Source: Porticoccaceae bacterium | GTDB taxonomy: Bacteria > Pseudomonadota > Gammaproteobacteria > Pseudomonadales > Porticoccaceae | Assembly (NCBI GenBank): GCA_026005035.1 | Contig: BPKH01000003.1 | Location: forward strand, 186,001-250,000 | Direction: 5' to 3' | DNA length: 64,000 bases | Part shown: piece after piece, positions 33,184 through 42,480 of the stretch | Position numbering within the stretch: the stretch's first letter is position 1 | How the letters are laid out: the number at the start of each line of letters is the position of its first letter | The notes under the pieces: model-generated | Seen by the model: the letters and a program-made list of their open reading frames with translations, nothing else | Told to the model about the DNA's origin: nothing | Databases searched by the model: none | Translations under genes and position numbers: made by a program

Positions 33184-34393
33184 ACGGCGGCGCGCCGGCC
33201 GCGCCCCGCGGCCGGCATTGAAACCGAGGCAAATCTTGCTGCTCGGCCATTTTCCCCGCGTCCCTTTCGACTGGGCCGAGCTGTTGGCGGAGGCGGGTTG
33301 GGAGGTGGAGGCTCGCCCCGAGGCGGAGCTGGGCGCGTCGTTCGACGGCGACCGGCAGCTCTTGGTGGCGCGCGCCGAGGACGGGGGGGAACGGCTGCTC
33401 AAGGCGATGGACGCCCTCGACGAGTACGACTGCTCCGCCATTCTGCCGGTCCTGCCGCACGGCGACGCCGAGCGGGTGCTCGACTTCGTCCGCCGGGGGG
33501 TGGCCGACGTGCTGGTGGAGCCCGTCTCCCCCGAGGAACTCCTGGCGGCGGTGGAGCGGGTCGAGCGGCGCGCCGCCCTCTATCGCGACAACCGCAACTA
33601 CAACCGGGCCCTGGAGCGCGCCAACAAGGAGTTGAGCGAAAGCCTCAACATCCTGCGCATGGACCAGATCGCCGGCCGCCAGGTCCAAAAGAGCCTGTTG
33701 CCCCAGGAGCCCATCGTCCACCGCGGCTACACCGTCACCCACACCATCCTCCCCTCCCTCTACCTGTCGGGGGACTTCGTCGCCTACCACCTGGTGTTGG
33801 ACCGCTACATCCTCTTTTTCCTCGCCGACGTCTCCGGGCACGGCGCCTCTTCGGCGTTCGTGACCGTGCTGTTGCGCTTCCTGCTCAAGCGGATCATCCG
33901 CCGCCACGTGCGGGAGCGGGATTGGGCGGCCCTGGCCCGGGCGCCCGAGGGGTTCGTCGAGCACCTCAACCGGCAGATCCTGGCCGCCGGCATCGAAAAG
34001 CAGATCACCCTCTTCGGCGGCGCCATCGACACCGAGCGCCACCTGTTGCGCTACGCGGTGGCGGCCCAGGTGCCCATGCCGGTGATGGTCGTCGACGGCG
34101 ATGCGCGCTTCCTCCATGGGCGGGGCAAGGTGGTGGGGCTCTTTGAGGAGGCCCGCTGGGAGACCTACGAGATCGCCCTGCCGGAGCGGTTCCGTCTGGT
34201 GGTGGTCTCGGACGGCCTACTGGAAACCCTGCCGGGCGCCACCCTCGGCGAGCGGGAAGCGGAGCTTCTGGCGCGACTTCGCCGGCACCACGGCGACCAC
34301 CAGGAAATCTGCCGGGCCCTTGGCCTCGAGGGGCTCAAGGAGGTGGCCGACGACGTCTCCATCCTGACCATCGCGCGGGGGCAGATGCCGTGA
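33140..34393 (+). CDS. SpoIIE/PP2C serine phosphatase with degenerate receiver domain
   Basis: An N-terminal receiver-like domain (about residues 28-140) lacks the acidic pair and the phospho-acceptor aspartate (the strand reads LLVARAEDGG), so it is probably not phosphorylated in the usual way. A short coiled coil (about 150-180) and an RsbU/SpoIIE-type phosphatase domain follow, with GDFVAYH, LADVSGHGASSA and the C-terminal ADDVSILTI metal site. It probably dephosphorylates the STAS protein encoded next. The start is uncertain: TTG 33140 has GGAGGA before it but lies inside mlaA. GAGGAGGGG (33157-33165) has no ordinary start codon after it, and TTG 33216 is another choice. It is about 350-417 residues depending on the start. 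Confidence 0.82.
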   Translation: MAAISTRRGTTITSERRRAGRAPRPALKPRQILLLGHFPRVPFDWAELLAEAGWEVEARPEAELGASFDGDRQLLVARAEDGGERLLKAMDALDEYDCSAILPVLPHGDAERVLDFVRRGVADVLVEPVSPEELLAAVERVERRAALYRDNRNYNRALERANKELSESLNILRMDQIAGRQVQKSLLPQEPIVHRGYTVTHTILPSLYLSGDFVAYHLVLDRYILFFLADVSGHGASSAFVTVLLRFLLKRIIRRHVRERDWAALARAPEGFVEHLNRQILAAGIEKQITLFGGAIDTERHLLRYAVAAQVPMPVMVVDGDARFLHGRGKVVGLFEEARWETYEIALPERFRLVVVSDGLLETLPGATLGEREAELLARLRRHHGDHQEICRALGLEGLKEVADDVSILTIARGQMP

Positions 34394-34869
34394 GTCGCGG
34401 GCGCATCCTGGTGGCAGAGCGAGACGGCGTGTACCTGGTCAAGCTGCTCGGGGATGTGCGCCTGACCCTGTGCGCCTCCATTTCCGACTACCTGCAGCGC
34501 ATCTTTTCCGGCCCCAAGCCGCGCGCCGTCTACGTGGACCTGAGCGAAGCGGAGGGGGTGGACAGCACCACCCTGGGCCTGCTGGCGAGGCTCGCCCTCT
34601 TCACCCGCGATCGCTACGGTCTCAAGACCCGCCTGGTGGGCGGCGAGGAGGGGCTGTTGCGGGTATTCGACGCCATGGACATCGCCGAGCTGTTCGAGCG
34701 CATTCCCGCCGCGCCCGACCTGCCCCTGACCGAGTTGCCGGCGGGCGAGCCGGACGCCGAGCGCACCCGCCAGGAGGTGCTCGCCGCCCACCGGCTGCTG
34801 GTGAACCTCAAGCCCGAGTTGGCCACCGAGTTCTACGATCTCATCTCGTCCCTGGAGGGAAACCCCTAG
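34390..34869 (+). CDS. STAS-domain anti-sigma-factor antagonist
   Basis: A 159-residue protein with an N-terminal STAS domain (about 1-110). The conserved phosphorylation loop reads VDSTTLGLL with Ser59, preceded by YVDLSEAEG. A C-terminal helical extension of about 45 residues carries no known motif. Its GTG start overlaps the phosphatase stop (GTGA). The pair forms a partner-switching module like RsbU-RsbV or Pseudomonas HsbR-HsbA, in which dephosphorylated STAS protein frees a target from an anti-sigma or other binding protein. The anti-sigma partner is not in the window. Its TAG overlaps the dusA stop on the other strand. Confidence 0.85.
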   Translation: MSRGRILVAERDGVYLVKLLGDVRLTLCASISDYLQRIFSGPKPRAVYVDLSEAEGVDSTTLGLLARLALFTRDRYGLKTRLVGGEEGLLRVFDAMDIAELFERIPAAPDLPLTELPAGEPDAERTRQEVLAAHRLLVNLKPELATEFYDLISSLEGNP

Positions 34870-35843
34870 GCGGCCGCGGCGAGGAGCTCGGCGAACAGGG
34901 CGTCGCAGTCGCGAACTCGGCTCGCCTCGGCGCACAGCCGCCGCCACCGGCGCGCGCCGGGTTGGCCCCTGAGCAGGCCGGTGAGGTGGCGGGCCAGGCG
35001 GGGCAGGGGCGTGCCGGCGGCCACTTCCCGCCGGGCGAACGCCCAGTACTCGGCGAGCACGGCGTGCCGCTGCGGAGGCGGCGAGGGCTCGGCGAACAGG
35101 CGCGCGTCCACCTCCGCCAACAGCCAGGGATCCTCGTAGGCGGCCCGTCCCACCATCACCCCGTCCAAGAGGCGCAGGTGCGCCGCCGCCTGCTCGAGGT
35201 CGGCGATGCCGCCGTTGATCACGATCTCCAGGTGGGGAAAGTCCGCCTTGAGGCGCTCCACCCACCCTGGTCGCAGGGGCGGAATCTCCCGGTTTTCCCG
35301 CGGGCTCAGGCCCGCCAGCCAGGCCTTGCGGGCGTGGACCAGGAAGGTGCGACAGCCGGCCTCGGCCACCCGCGCCACGAAGGCGCACAGCGCCTCGTAG
35401 GAGTCCCGCTCGTCCACCCCCAGGCGGTGCTTGACGGTCACCGGCAGGGGACTGGCTTCGGCCATGGCGGAGACGCACTCGGCCACCAGCGCCGGGTCGA
35501 GCATCAGCGCCGCACCGAAGCCGCCGCTCGCCACCCGGGGGCTCGGGCAGCCGCAGTTGAGATTGATCTCGTCGTACCCGGCGCACCAGGCGAGACGGGC
35601 ACAGGCGGCCAGCTCTTCGGGGACGCTGCCGCCCACCTGGAGGGCGAGGGGGCGCTCTCGGGGGTCGAAGCGCAGCAACCGGGGCGCATCGCCGTGGAGG
35701 AGGGCACGCGCCGCCACCATTTCGGTGTAGAGAAAGGTGCGCCGCGACAACAACCGGACCAGATAGCGGAAGAAGCGGTCGGTGCGGTCCATCATCGGCG
35801 CCACGCAGAAGCGGTGCGCCGGGATCTGGGTGGGTGGCTGCAT
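34866..35843 (-). CDS. dusA: tRNA-dihydrouridine synthase A
   Basis: This 325-residue FMN flavoenzyme reduces U20/U20a in the tRNA D-loop with NADPH. Motifs are the N-terminal CVAPMMDRTDRFFRYL, NLNCGCPSPRV with the catalytic cysteine, VKHRLGVDE, LVHARKAWLAGLSPKE-like (ending SPREN), INGGI and VMVGRAAYEDPW. ATG 35843 is preferred; ATG 35852 would place the start within the only clear -10 element. The gene converges on the STAS gene with overlapping stop codons and diverges from gltX. Confidence 0.94.
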   Translation of the reverse strand: MQPPTQIPAHRFCVAPMMDRTDRFFRYLVRLLSRRTFLYTEMVAARALLHGDAPRLLRFDPRERPLALQVGGSVPEELAACARLAWCAGYDEINLNCGCPSPRVASGGFGAALMLDPALVAECVSAMAEASPLPVTVKHRLGVDERDSYEALCAFVARVAEAGCRTFLVHARKAWLAGLSPRENREIPPLRPGWVERLKADFPHLEIVINGGIADLEQAAAHLRLLDGVMVGRAAYEDPWLLAEVDARLFAEPSPPPQRHAVLAEYWAFARREVAAGTPLPRLARHLTGLLRGQPGARRWRRLCAEASRVRDCDALFAELLAAAA

Positions 35844-35850
35844 GGCGGGC

Positions 35851-35856
35851 ATTATA
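35851..35856 (-). promoter_or_regulatory. -10 element for dusA, seven bases before its start codon
   Basis: TATAAT on the minus strand ends seven bases before ATG 35843, so transcription would begin at or next to the start codon and give a leaderless message. No good -35 was found, which lowers confidence. Confidence 0.4.
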
Positions 35857-35887
35857 GCGGCGGTTCGACCGACCGCGGCGCGCTGCC

Positions 35888-35893
35888 TATAAT
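35888..35893 (+). promoter_or_regulatory. -10 element of the gltX promoter
   Basis: A perfect TATAAT lies 36 bases before the gltX GTG. The best -35 is a weak TTCGAC at 35864-35869 with an 18-base spacer. GGCAGGAGG near 35913-35921 is the ribosome-binding site. Confidence 0.5.
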
Positions 35894-35929
35894 GCGCCCC
35901 CATTCCGCAGCCGGCAGGAGGCGCGCGCC

Positions 35930-37447
35930 GTGACCGTCCGCACCCGAGTGGCCCCCTCGCCCACGGGCGATCCCCACGTGGGCACCGCCTACGTGGCTCT
36001 CTTCAACCTCTGCTTTGCGCGCAGCCACGGCGGGCGATTCATCCTGCGCATCGAGGACACCGACCGGGCCCGCTCCACCCGCGAAGCGGAAGAGGCGATC
36101 TTGGCCTCGCTGCGCTGGCTCGGCCTGCACTGGGACGAGGGTCCGGACGTGGGCGGCCCCTGTGGACCCTACCGCCAGAGCGAGCGCCGCGAGCTCTATC
36201 TGCGCTATGCCGAGGAGTTGGTGGAGCGGGGCCTGGCCTTCTACTGTTACCGCACCCCGGAGGAGCTCGAGGAACTGCGCCGCGCCAAGCGGGAGCGGGG
36301 GGGGTTCGCGGCCCTCAAGCCGAGCGAACTTCTGCTGCCGCCGGAAGAGGCGGAGCGGCGGCGGCGGGCCGGCTATCCCCGGGTGATCCGCCTGGTGGTG
36401 CCCGAGGGGGAGGGGCCGTGCCCGGTGGAGGATCTGCTGCGCGGCACCATCGAGCTCGACTGGGGGCAGGTGGACGCCCAGGTGCTCATCAAGTCCGATG
36501 GCTGGCCCACCTACCACTTGGCCAACGTGGTGGACGACCACCTCATGGGCATCACCCACGTGATCCGCGGCGAGGAGTGGATCAGCTCCGCGCCCAAGCA
36601 CAAGCTGCTCTACGAGTACTTCGGCTGGGAGATGCCGGTGTTGTGCCACCTGCCGCTGTTGCGCAACCCGGACAGATCCAAGCTGAGCAAGAGGCGCAAC
36701 CCGACGAGCCTGCGCTTCTACGAGCGGATGGGGTTCCTGCCCGAGGCGCTCGTCAACTACCTGGGGCGGATGGGGTGGTCGATGCCCGACGGGCGGGAAA
36801 AGTTCTCCCTCGAGGAGATGATCGAGCAGTTCGACATCCGCCGGGTGTCCCTGGGCGGGCCCGTCTTCGACGTGGAAAAGCTGAAGTGGCTCAACGGACT
36901 CTGGCTGCGCGAGGAACTCACCCACGAGGCGCTGGCGGCTCGCCTCGAGGCCTGGGCCTTCAACCGGGACAACCTCCTTCGGGTGTTGCCCTTCGTGCAC
37001 AGCCGGATGGAGCTGTTGAGCGACTTTACCCCCTTGACCGCCTTTCTCACCTGCGGTTTTCCGGAGCTGCGCCGCGAACAGTTCGCGGCCTTGCCACTGA
37101 GTGCCGAGCAGCTCGAAGAGGTGCTGCAGTTTTCCCTGTGGCGGCTGGAGGGGTTGCGCCCCTGGGAGCGCGACGCCCTGCACGGCGCTCTGGCGGAACT
37201 GGCGGCGGCCATGGACCTCAAGCTGCGCGACTTTCTCGCCCCGCTGTTTCTGGCCATCACCGGCAGCACCAGCTCCTTTTCGGTGCTGGACGCCATGGTC
37301 CTGCTCGGCTCCGACATGAGCCGGGCGCGGATCCGCCACGCCCTGGAGGTGGCCTGCGGCGTGCCCGGCAAGAAGCGCCTCGCCCGCCTGGAAGCGCGCT
37401 ACCGGGCGCTCTTGGGCGCGGTTGACAAGGAAGAGGGCGATTCGTAA
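35930..37447 (+). CDS. gltX: Glutamyl-tRNA synthetase
   Basis: The 505-residue class I synthetase charges tRNA-Glu. The HIGH-equivalent motif appears as [17 protein letters not shown], and the KMSKS-equivalent as [19 protein letters not shown] follows the first motif as usual. The anticodon-binding C-terminal domain is present. The start is a GTG with CAGGAGG upstream and gives the family N-terminus. The promoter for the following tRNA-Ala gene lies within its last codons, and the TAA stop coincides with that promoter's -10. The gltX/tRNA-Ala neighbourhood is also seen in E. coli. Confidence 0.96.
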   Translation: MTVRTRVAPSPTGDPHVGTAYVALFNLCFARSHGGRFILRIEDTDRARSTREAEEAILASLRWLGLHWDEGPDVGGPCGPYRQSERRELYLRYAEELVERGLAFYCYRTPEELEELRRAKRERGGFAALKPSELLLPPEEAERRRRAGYPRVIRLVVPEGEGPCPVEDLLRGTIELDWGQVDAQVLIKSDGWPTYHLANVVDDHLMGITHVIRGEEWISSAPKHKLLYEYFGWEMPVLCHLPLLRNPDRSKLSKRRNPTSLRFYERMGFLPEALVNYLGRMGWSMPDGREKFSLEEMIEQFDIRRVSLGGPVFDVEKLKWLNGLWLREELTHEALAARLEAWAFNRDNLLRVLPFVHSRMELLSDFTPLTAFLTCGFPELRREQFAALPLSAEQLEEVLQFSLWRLEGLRPWERDALHGALAELAAAMDLKLRDFLAPLFLAITGSTSSFSVLDAMVLLGSDMSRARIRHALEVACGVPGKKRLARLEARYRALLGAVDKEEGDS

Positions 37448-37450
37448 GAT
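37422..37450 (+). promoter_or_regulatory. Promoter of the tRNA-Ala gene with GC-rich discriminator
   Basis: TTGACA (37422-37427) is a perfect -35, followed after 17 bases by TAAGAT (37445-37450). The next bases are GCGCGCC, a GC-rich discriminator of the kind found in stringently controlled stable-RNA promoters. The promoter overlaps the gltX 3' end and precedes the mature tRNA by 17 bases. Confidence 0.75.
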
Positions 37451-37467
37451 GCGCGCCTCGCATTCGT

Positions 37468-37543
<76 letters not shown>

Positions 37544-37552
37544 AACCCGAAG

Positions 37553-37578
37553 CCCGCGCCCGTGCGCGGGTTTTTTTT
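37553..37578 (+). terminator. Intrinsic terminator after tRNA-Ala
   Basis: A GC-only stem (CCCGCGC / GCGCGGG, loop CCGT) at 37553-37570 is followed by eight T's (37571-37578), a textbook rho-independent terminator. It separates the tRNA transcript from gdhB. Confidence 0.93.
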
Positions 37579-37602
37579 ACCCCGCGGGGCGCCGGCGAGC
37601 TC

Positions 37603-37611
37603 TGCTAACAT
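37603..37611 (+). promoter_or_regulatory. Possible extended -10 promoter of gdhB
   Basis: TGC plus TAACAT forms an extended -10 element 27 bases before the gdhB ATG, just beyond the tRNA terminator. No convincing -35 was seen. Confidence 0.4.
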
Positions 37612-37638
37612 GGCGGCGAGCTTTCCGGGCCTTGGTCG

Positions 37639-40600
37639 ATGTCCAGATCCCAACCGCACTCCCATCCCGCCTTCCTGCACAATCTGCGCCTCTGGTTCGA
37701 GCAGCACGCGCCCGAGCGGGCCGCCGCGCTGGTGCACTTCGCGGAGCGCTTTTTCCGCCTCGCCCCCGCCCGCGAACTGGACCGCGAGGCCACCGCCGAT
37801 CTGGCGGGACTGGTGCTCGCCCTCCACCGCTTCCTCGAGGAGGCGCCCCTCGACGGCCCCAAGGTCCGCTCCTTCAACCCCACGCTGGAGGAGGACGGCT
37901 TCGAGCACCCCCACACCCAGCTCTTCATCCTGCAGCGGGACATGGCGTTCATCGTCGACTCGGTGAACCTGGCGCTCCACCGCCGGGGGCTGCGGGTGCA
38001 CGCGAGCTACAGCGCCATCTTTCACGCGGTTCGCGACAGCGCAGGGCGTCTCCTGCGGTTGCTGGACGAGCCCGGGGCCGAAAGCCGCCCCGAGGCGCTG
38101 GTGCTCTTCCAGGTGGATCGCTACCTGGCCCCCGAGGCACACCTGCAGATGAACGCCGAAGTGCGGGAGGTGTTGGCCTGCGTGGCCGCGGTCAACGACG
38201 ACTACCATCCCTCCCTGGCGCGCCTGGACGAGGCCCGAAGCGCACTTGCTGCCAGCGGCGCCGCCGACGAGGAGGAGCTGGCCTTTCTCGGCTGGCTTCG
38301 CGACAACCACTTCACCTTCCTGGCCTACAGCCACTGCCGCCTGGAACGGCGCGGCCCCCACCGCCTGGTGCCGGAGCCGGAACGGGCGCTCGGCCTCTTC
38401 CGCCACCGTCCCCGGGTGCGCCCGCCGGTGCGCGTCAGCGCCTTGCCTGCGGTGTTGCGCGACTTTCATCGCGGCAAGGCCACCACGCTGCTGGCCAAGT
38501 CCACCCACCGGGCGGAAGTCCATCGGGATGCCTACTGCGACTACGTCCTGGTCAAGGACGTGGACGAGCGGGGGCGGATCCGCGGCGAACACCGCTTCCT
38601 GGGCCTTTACACCTCCGCCGTCTACACCCGCTCGCCGTTCGAGATCCCCCTCGTGCGCCGCAAACTGGTGCGCATCTTCGAGCGCTCCGGCCTCGACCCC
38701 AAGAGCCACGACGGCAAGGCCCTGCTGCAGATCATCGAAACCCACCCCCGGGAGGAACTGCTCCTCGCCGACGAGGAGACGCTCTACCGCACCCTGATCG
38801 GCATCTGGCAGATCAAGGAGCGCCGCCAGGTGCGGCTGTTCGCCCGCCTCGACCCCTTCGGGCATTTCGCCAGCGCGATCGTGTTCGTTCCCCGCGACAG
38901 CTACCGGACCGAGATCCGCGAGCGGATCGAGGGGCTGCTGCGCGCTTCCTTCGGGGCCAGCGAAGCGCAGTTTTCCACCTATTTCTCGGAATCCGCCCTC
39001 GCCCGCACCCACTTCGTGTTGCGTCTCGCACCGGGCCCCCGGCCCCAGGTGGAAGTCGAGGAGCTGGAGCGGGCCATCGCCGCCCTGGCGCGCGATTGGC
39101 GCGACGACCTCAAGGCGGCCATCCTCGAGCACTGGGGCGGCGAGCTCGGCCTTTCCCTGGCAGCGCGCTACCGCGACGCCTTCCCGGTCAGCTACCAAGC
39201 CCACTTCGACCCGCGCGCCGCGGTCCACGACATCGCCCTGTGCGACGGCCTCCGTCCCGGCCAGATCGCCATCGCCCCCTATCGGCCTCCCGAGGGTGAG
39301 GGCATCCAACTGAAGCTCTTTCACGGCGGCACTCAGCTGCCGCTGTCGGCTATCGTGCCGATGCTCGAAAACCTTGGTTTCACGGTGATCGGCGAACATC
39401 CCTACCGGATCTCTCCAGCGAGCGGCGACCCCATCTGGCTCCACGACTTCAGCCTGCGCTACCGCTTCGACACCCCGGTCGACGTGCCGGCGGTGCGGGA
39501 CAGTTTCGTCGAGGCGTTCAAAGCGGTCTGGTACGGCCTCGCCGACGACGACCGCTTCAACGGCCTGGTGGTGGGAGCACGCCTCGACTGGCGCAGCGTC
39601 GCCCTGCTGCGCAGCTACGCCCGCTATATGAAGCAGCTCGGCCTCTCCCTGGGCCAAGATTTCATCGCCGCCACTCTGGCGCGCCACGTGGAGATCACCC
39701 GCAACCTCATCGCCCTGTTCAAGGCGCGCTTCGACCCGCGCCAGGTAACACCCGGGGATCGCGCGGGCAGGGCCGAGCGGCTGCGCGAGCGCATCCTCGC
39801 AGCCCTCGAGGGGGTGGCAAACCTCAACGAAGACCAGGTGTTGCGCACCTACCTCGATCTGATCTGGGCGACGGTGCGGACGAACTTTTTCCGCCGCGAC
39901 GAACGGGGTACTCCCCGCCCCTACATCGCCCTCAAGTTGCTGCCGGAACGGACGCTCAGCGTGCCCGAGCCGCGCTTCCGCTACGAGGTGTTCGTCCATT
40001 CGCCGCGCTTCGAGGGGATCCACATCCGCACCGCCAAGGTGGCCCGGGGCGGCATCCGCTGGTCGGATCGGGTGGAAGATTTCCGCACCGAGATCCTTGG
40101 CCTGGTGCGCGCCCAGCAGGTGAAAAACGCCCTCATCGTGCCCGCGGGCGCCAAGGGCGGCTTCGTCACCCGCCGCAGCCCCGCAGGCGGAGAGGAGCGG
40201 CTGCGCGAGGGCCAGGCCTGTTACCGGCAGTTCATCGAGGGCTTGCTCGATCTCACCGACAACTTGGTCGACGGCCGGGTAGTTCCCCCGGCCGAGGTGG
40301 TCTGTCTCGACGAGCCCGATTCCTATCTGGTGGTGGCGGCCGACAAGGGCACCGCCACCTTCTCGGACCTGGCCAACGAGATCGCCTGCGCGCGCGGCTA
40401 CTGGCTCGGAGACGCCTTTGCCTCTGGCGGCAGCAACGGCTACGACCACAAGAAGATGGGCATCACCGCCAAGGGCGCGTGGGTGGCGGTGCAGCGCCAC
40501 TTCCGGGAGCTCGGCATCGACGTCCAGCAGGAGCCCATCACCGTGGTGGGCATCGGCGACATGTCGGGGGACGTGTTCGGCAACGGCATGCTCCTGTCAC

Positions 40601-42480
40601 CTCACATCCGGCTGCTGGCGGCGTTCAACCGCGACTGGATCTTCGTCGACCCCGATCCCGATCCGGCCGTCGCCTACGCGGAGCGCCGGCGGCTCTTTTT
40701 GCTGCCCGGTTCCAACTGGTGCGACTACGATGCGGCGCTCATCTCCCGGGGGGGAGGGGTCTTTTCGCGCTCCGCCAAGTGGATCCAGGTGACCCCCGAA
40801 ATGCGCTCGGCGCTCGCCCTCGAGGGGGATCGGCTGACCCCCGACCAGCTGATCCGGGGCCTGCTCAAAAGCCCGGTGGACCTGATCTGGAACGGCGGCA
40901 TCGGCACCTACGTGAAGGGGGAGGGGGAGTCCCACGAGCAGGTGGGCGATCGGGCCAACGACGGAGTGCGAGTCAACGGCGCCGAGCTGCGCTGCCGCGT
41001 CTTCGCCGAGGGGGGCAACCTCGGCATGACCCAGCGGGGACGCATCGAGTACGCGCTGGCGGGTGGGGCCTGCAACGCCGACTTCATCGACAATTCCGGT
41101 GGGGTCGACTGTTCCGACCAGGAAGTGAACCTCAAGATCGCCCTCGACCGCCTGGTGGCGGAGGAGGAGTTGACCCGCAAACAGCGCAACCGTCTACTCG
41201 CCGCCATGGAGCGGGAGGTGGAAGAGCGGGTGCTCGGCCACTCTTACCGCCAAACCCAGGCCATCAGCCTGGCCCGTCTGCGCTCGCGGAGCCACCTGTC
41301 GGAATTCGCCCATTGCCTGGCCGACTGGGAGGCCGCCGGCCACCTGGATCGGCGCCGAGAGGTGCTGCCGGACGAGGAGACCCTGGCCGAGCGGGAAAAA
41401 GGGGGGCTCGGGCTGACGCGCCCGGAGCTGGCGGTGCTCCTGTCCCACGCGAAGATCCTCTTGAAGCAGGCGCTGCTCACCACCGAGCTACACCGCGAAG
41501 CGGCGGTGGCCAAGGAGATCGCGCGGGCCTTTCCCCGCCTGCTGGTGGAGCGGCACCCGGAAGCGATCGAGCGCCACGCGCTGCGCAGAGAGTTGCTCGC
41601 CACCGAGCTCGCCAACCAGATCGTGGACACCATGGGGATCGCCTACGCCCACCGCCTGATGGCCGCCACCGGGGCAGACGCCGCGGCGGTGGTGCGCGCC
41701 TTCCTCGTGGTGCGCGAGGTGCTCGAGCTGGAGCGCGTTTGGCGGGAGATCGAAGGGCTCGACTACCGCCTCGATGCCGGCCGCCAGCTGGAGCTGCTGG
41801 AGCGGCTGATGCGCCTCGGGCGCCGGGCCTCCCGATGGGTGATTCGCAACCGGCGGGGCTGTCTGGACGTGGCCGCCGAGGTGGCCTCCCTGAAGCCCCT
41901 CTTGGGGGCATTGTTGTCGGAAAACCTCGACCGGCTGGAGGAGGGGGATGCGGAGCTCTTGGGGGTCGGCCTATCCCCTTACGCGGTGATGCTGCTCGAC
42001 GCCTCCGCCGATCTCTTCTTCGCCTTTGGCATGGCCGACGTGGCCCTGCGCACTGGCGCAGACCTGGAGCTGGTGGGGGAGGTCTACCGCCGCCTGGACG
42101 AATGTTTGGAACTCGGCTGGTTCTCCGAACAGCTCATCGCCCTGCCGGCCGCCAACCGCTGGGAAGACTTCGCCCGGGAATCCTTCATCGACCAGTTGGA
42201 GGGCGATTGGCGGGCCCTCGCGGCGGTGCTCGTGGAGGGCGCTCGGGACCGCGACGAACTGGAAGGGCGCCTGCAGAGCTGGCTGCAGGCGGAAGAGCTG
42301 CTCGTGGCGCGCTGGCAAGGTGTGGTGGCCGAGCTCAAGAGTGCGGGGGAGCGCCGCTACCCGATGTTCGCGGTGGCTCTGCGGGAGTTTGAAGACCTGG
42401 TGGAGGACAGTCGCCAAGAGAGCGCCCTGGGCGCCCTGTGCGGCTTTGCCCGGCTCGCCGAGGGGGATGCATCGCGATGA
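37639..42480 (+). CDS. gdhB: NAD-specific glutamate dehydrogenase, large (GDH180) type
   Basis: The 1613-residue protein belongs to the giant bacterial NAD-GDH family (about 1600 residues), which oxidatively deaminates glutamate to 2-oxoglutarate in catabolism. The N-terminal half holds ACT-like regulatory regions. The catalytic part begins near residue 690. The substrate-site region reads GGIRWSDRVEDFRTE and VPAGAKGGFV (about residues 800-840), and the dinucleotide-binding region is VVGIGDMSGDVFGNGML (about 970). The frame is intact over 4.8 kb. The TGA overlaps the start of the sulfotransferase gene (ATGA). It would feed 2-oxoglutarate into the TCA operon nearby. Confidence 0.96.
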   Translation: MSRSQPHSHPAFLHNLRLWFEQHAPERAAALVHFAERFFRLAPARELDREATADLAGLVLALHRFLEEAPLDGPKVRSFNPTLEEDGFEHPHTQLFILQRDMAFIVDSVNLALHRRGLRVHASYSAIFHAVRDSAGRLLRLLDEPGAESRPEALVLFQVDRYLAPEAHLQMNAEVREVLACVAAVNDDYHPSLARLDEARSALAASGAADEEELAFLGWLRDNHFTFLAYSHCRLERRGPHRLVPEPERALGLFRHRPRVRPPVRVSALPAVLRDFHRGKATTLLAKSTHRAEVHRDAYCDYVLVKDVDERGRIRGEHRFLGLYTSAVYTRSPFEIPLVRRKLVRIFERSGLDPKSHDGKALLQIIETHPREELLLADEETLYRTLIGIWQIKERRQVRLFARLDPFGHFASAIVFVPRDSYRTEIRERIEGLLRASFGASEAQFSTYFSESALARTHFVLRLAPGPRPQVEVEELERAIAALARDWRDDLKAAILEHWGGELGLSLAARYRDAFPVSYQAHFDPRAAVHDIALCDGLRPGQIAIAPYRPPEGEGIQLKLFHGGTQLPLSAIVPMLENLGFTVIGEHPYRISPASGDPIWLHDFSLRYRFDTPVDVPAVRDSFVEAFKAVWYGLADDDRFNGLVVGARLDWRSVALLRSYARYMKQLGLSLGQDFIAATLARHVEITRNLIALFKARFDPRQVTPGDRAGRAERLRERILAALEGVANLNEDQVLRTYLDLIWATVRTNFFRRDERGTPRPYIALKLLPERTLSVPEPRFRYEVFVHSPRFEGIHIRTAKVARGGIRWSDRVEDFRTEILGLVRAQQVKNALIVPAGAKGGFVTRRSPAGGEERLREGQACYRQFIEGLLDLTDNLVDGRVVPPAEVVCLDEPDSYLVVAADKGTATFSDLANEIACARGYWLGDAFASGGSNGYDHKKMGITAKGAWVAVQRHFRELGIDVQQEPITVVGIGDMSGDVFGNGMLLSPHIRLLAAFNRDWIFVDPDPDPAVAYAERRRLFLLPGSNWCDYDAALISRGGGVFSRSAKWIQVTPEMRSALALEGDRLTPDQLIRGLLKSPVDLIWNGGIGTYVKGEGESHEQVGDRANDGVRVNGAELRCRVFAEGGNLGMTQRGRIEYALAGGACNADFIDNSGGVDCSDQEVNLKIALDRLVAEEELTRKQRNRLLAAMEREVEERVLGHSYRQTQAISLARLRSRSHLSEFAHCLADWEAAGHLDRRREVLPDEETLAEREKGGLGLTRPELAVLLSHAKILLKQALLTTELHREAAVAKEIARAFPRLLVERHPEAIERHALRRELLATELANQIVDTMGIAYAHRLMAATGADAAAVVRAFLVVREVLELERVWREIEGLDYRLDAGRQLELLERLMRLGRRASRWVIRNRRGCLDVAAEVASLKPLLGALLSENLDRLEEGDAELLGVGLSPYAVMLLDASADLFFAFGMADVALRTGADLELVGEVYRRLDECLELGWFSEQLIALPAANRWEDFARESFIDQLEGDWRALAAVLVEGARDRDELEGRLQSWLQAEELLVARWQGVVAELKSAGERRYPMFAVALREFEDLVEDSRQESALGALCGFARLAEGDASR

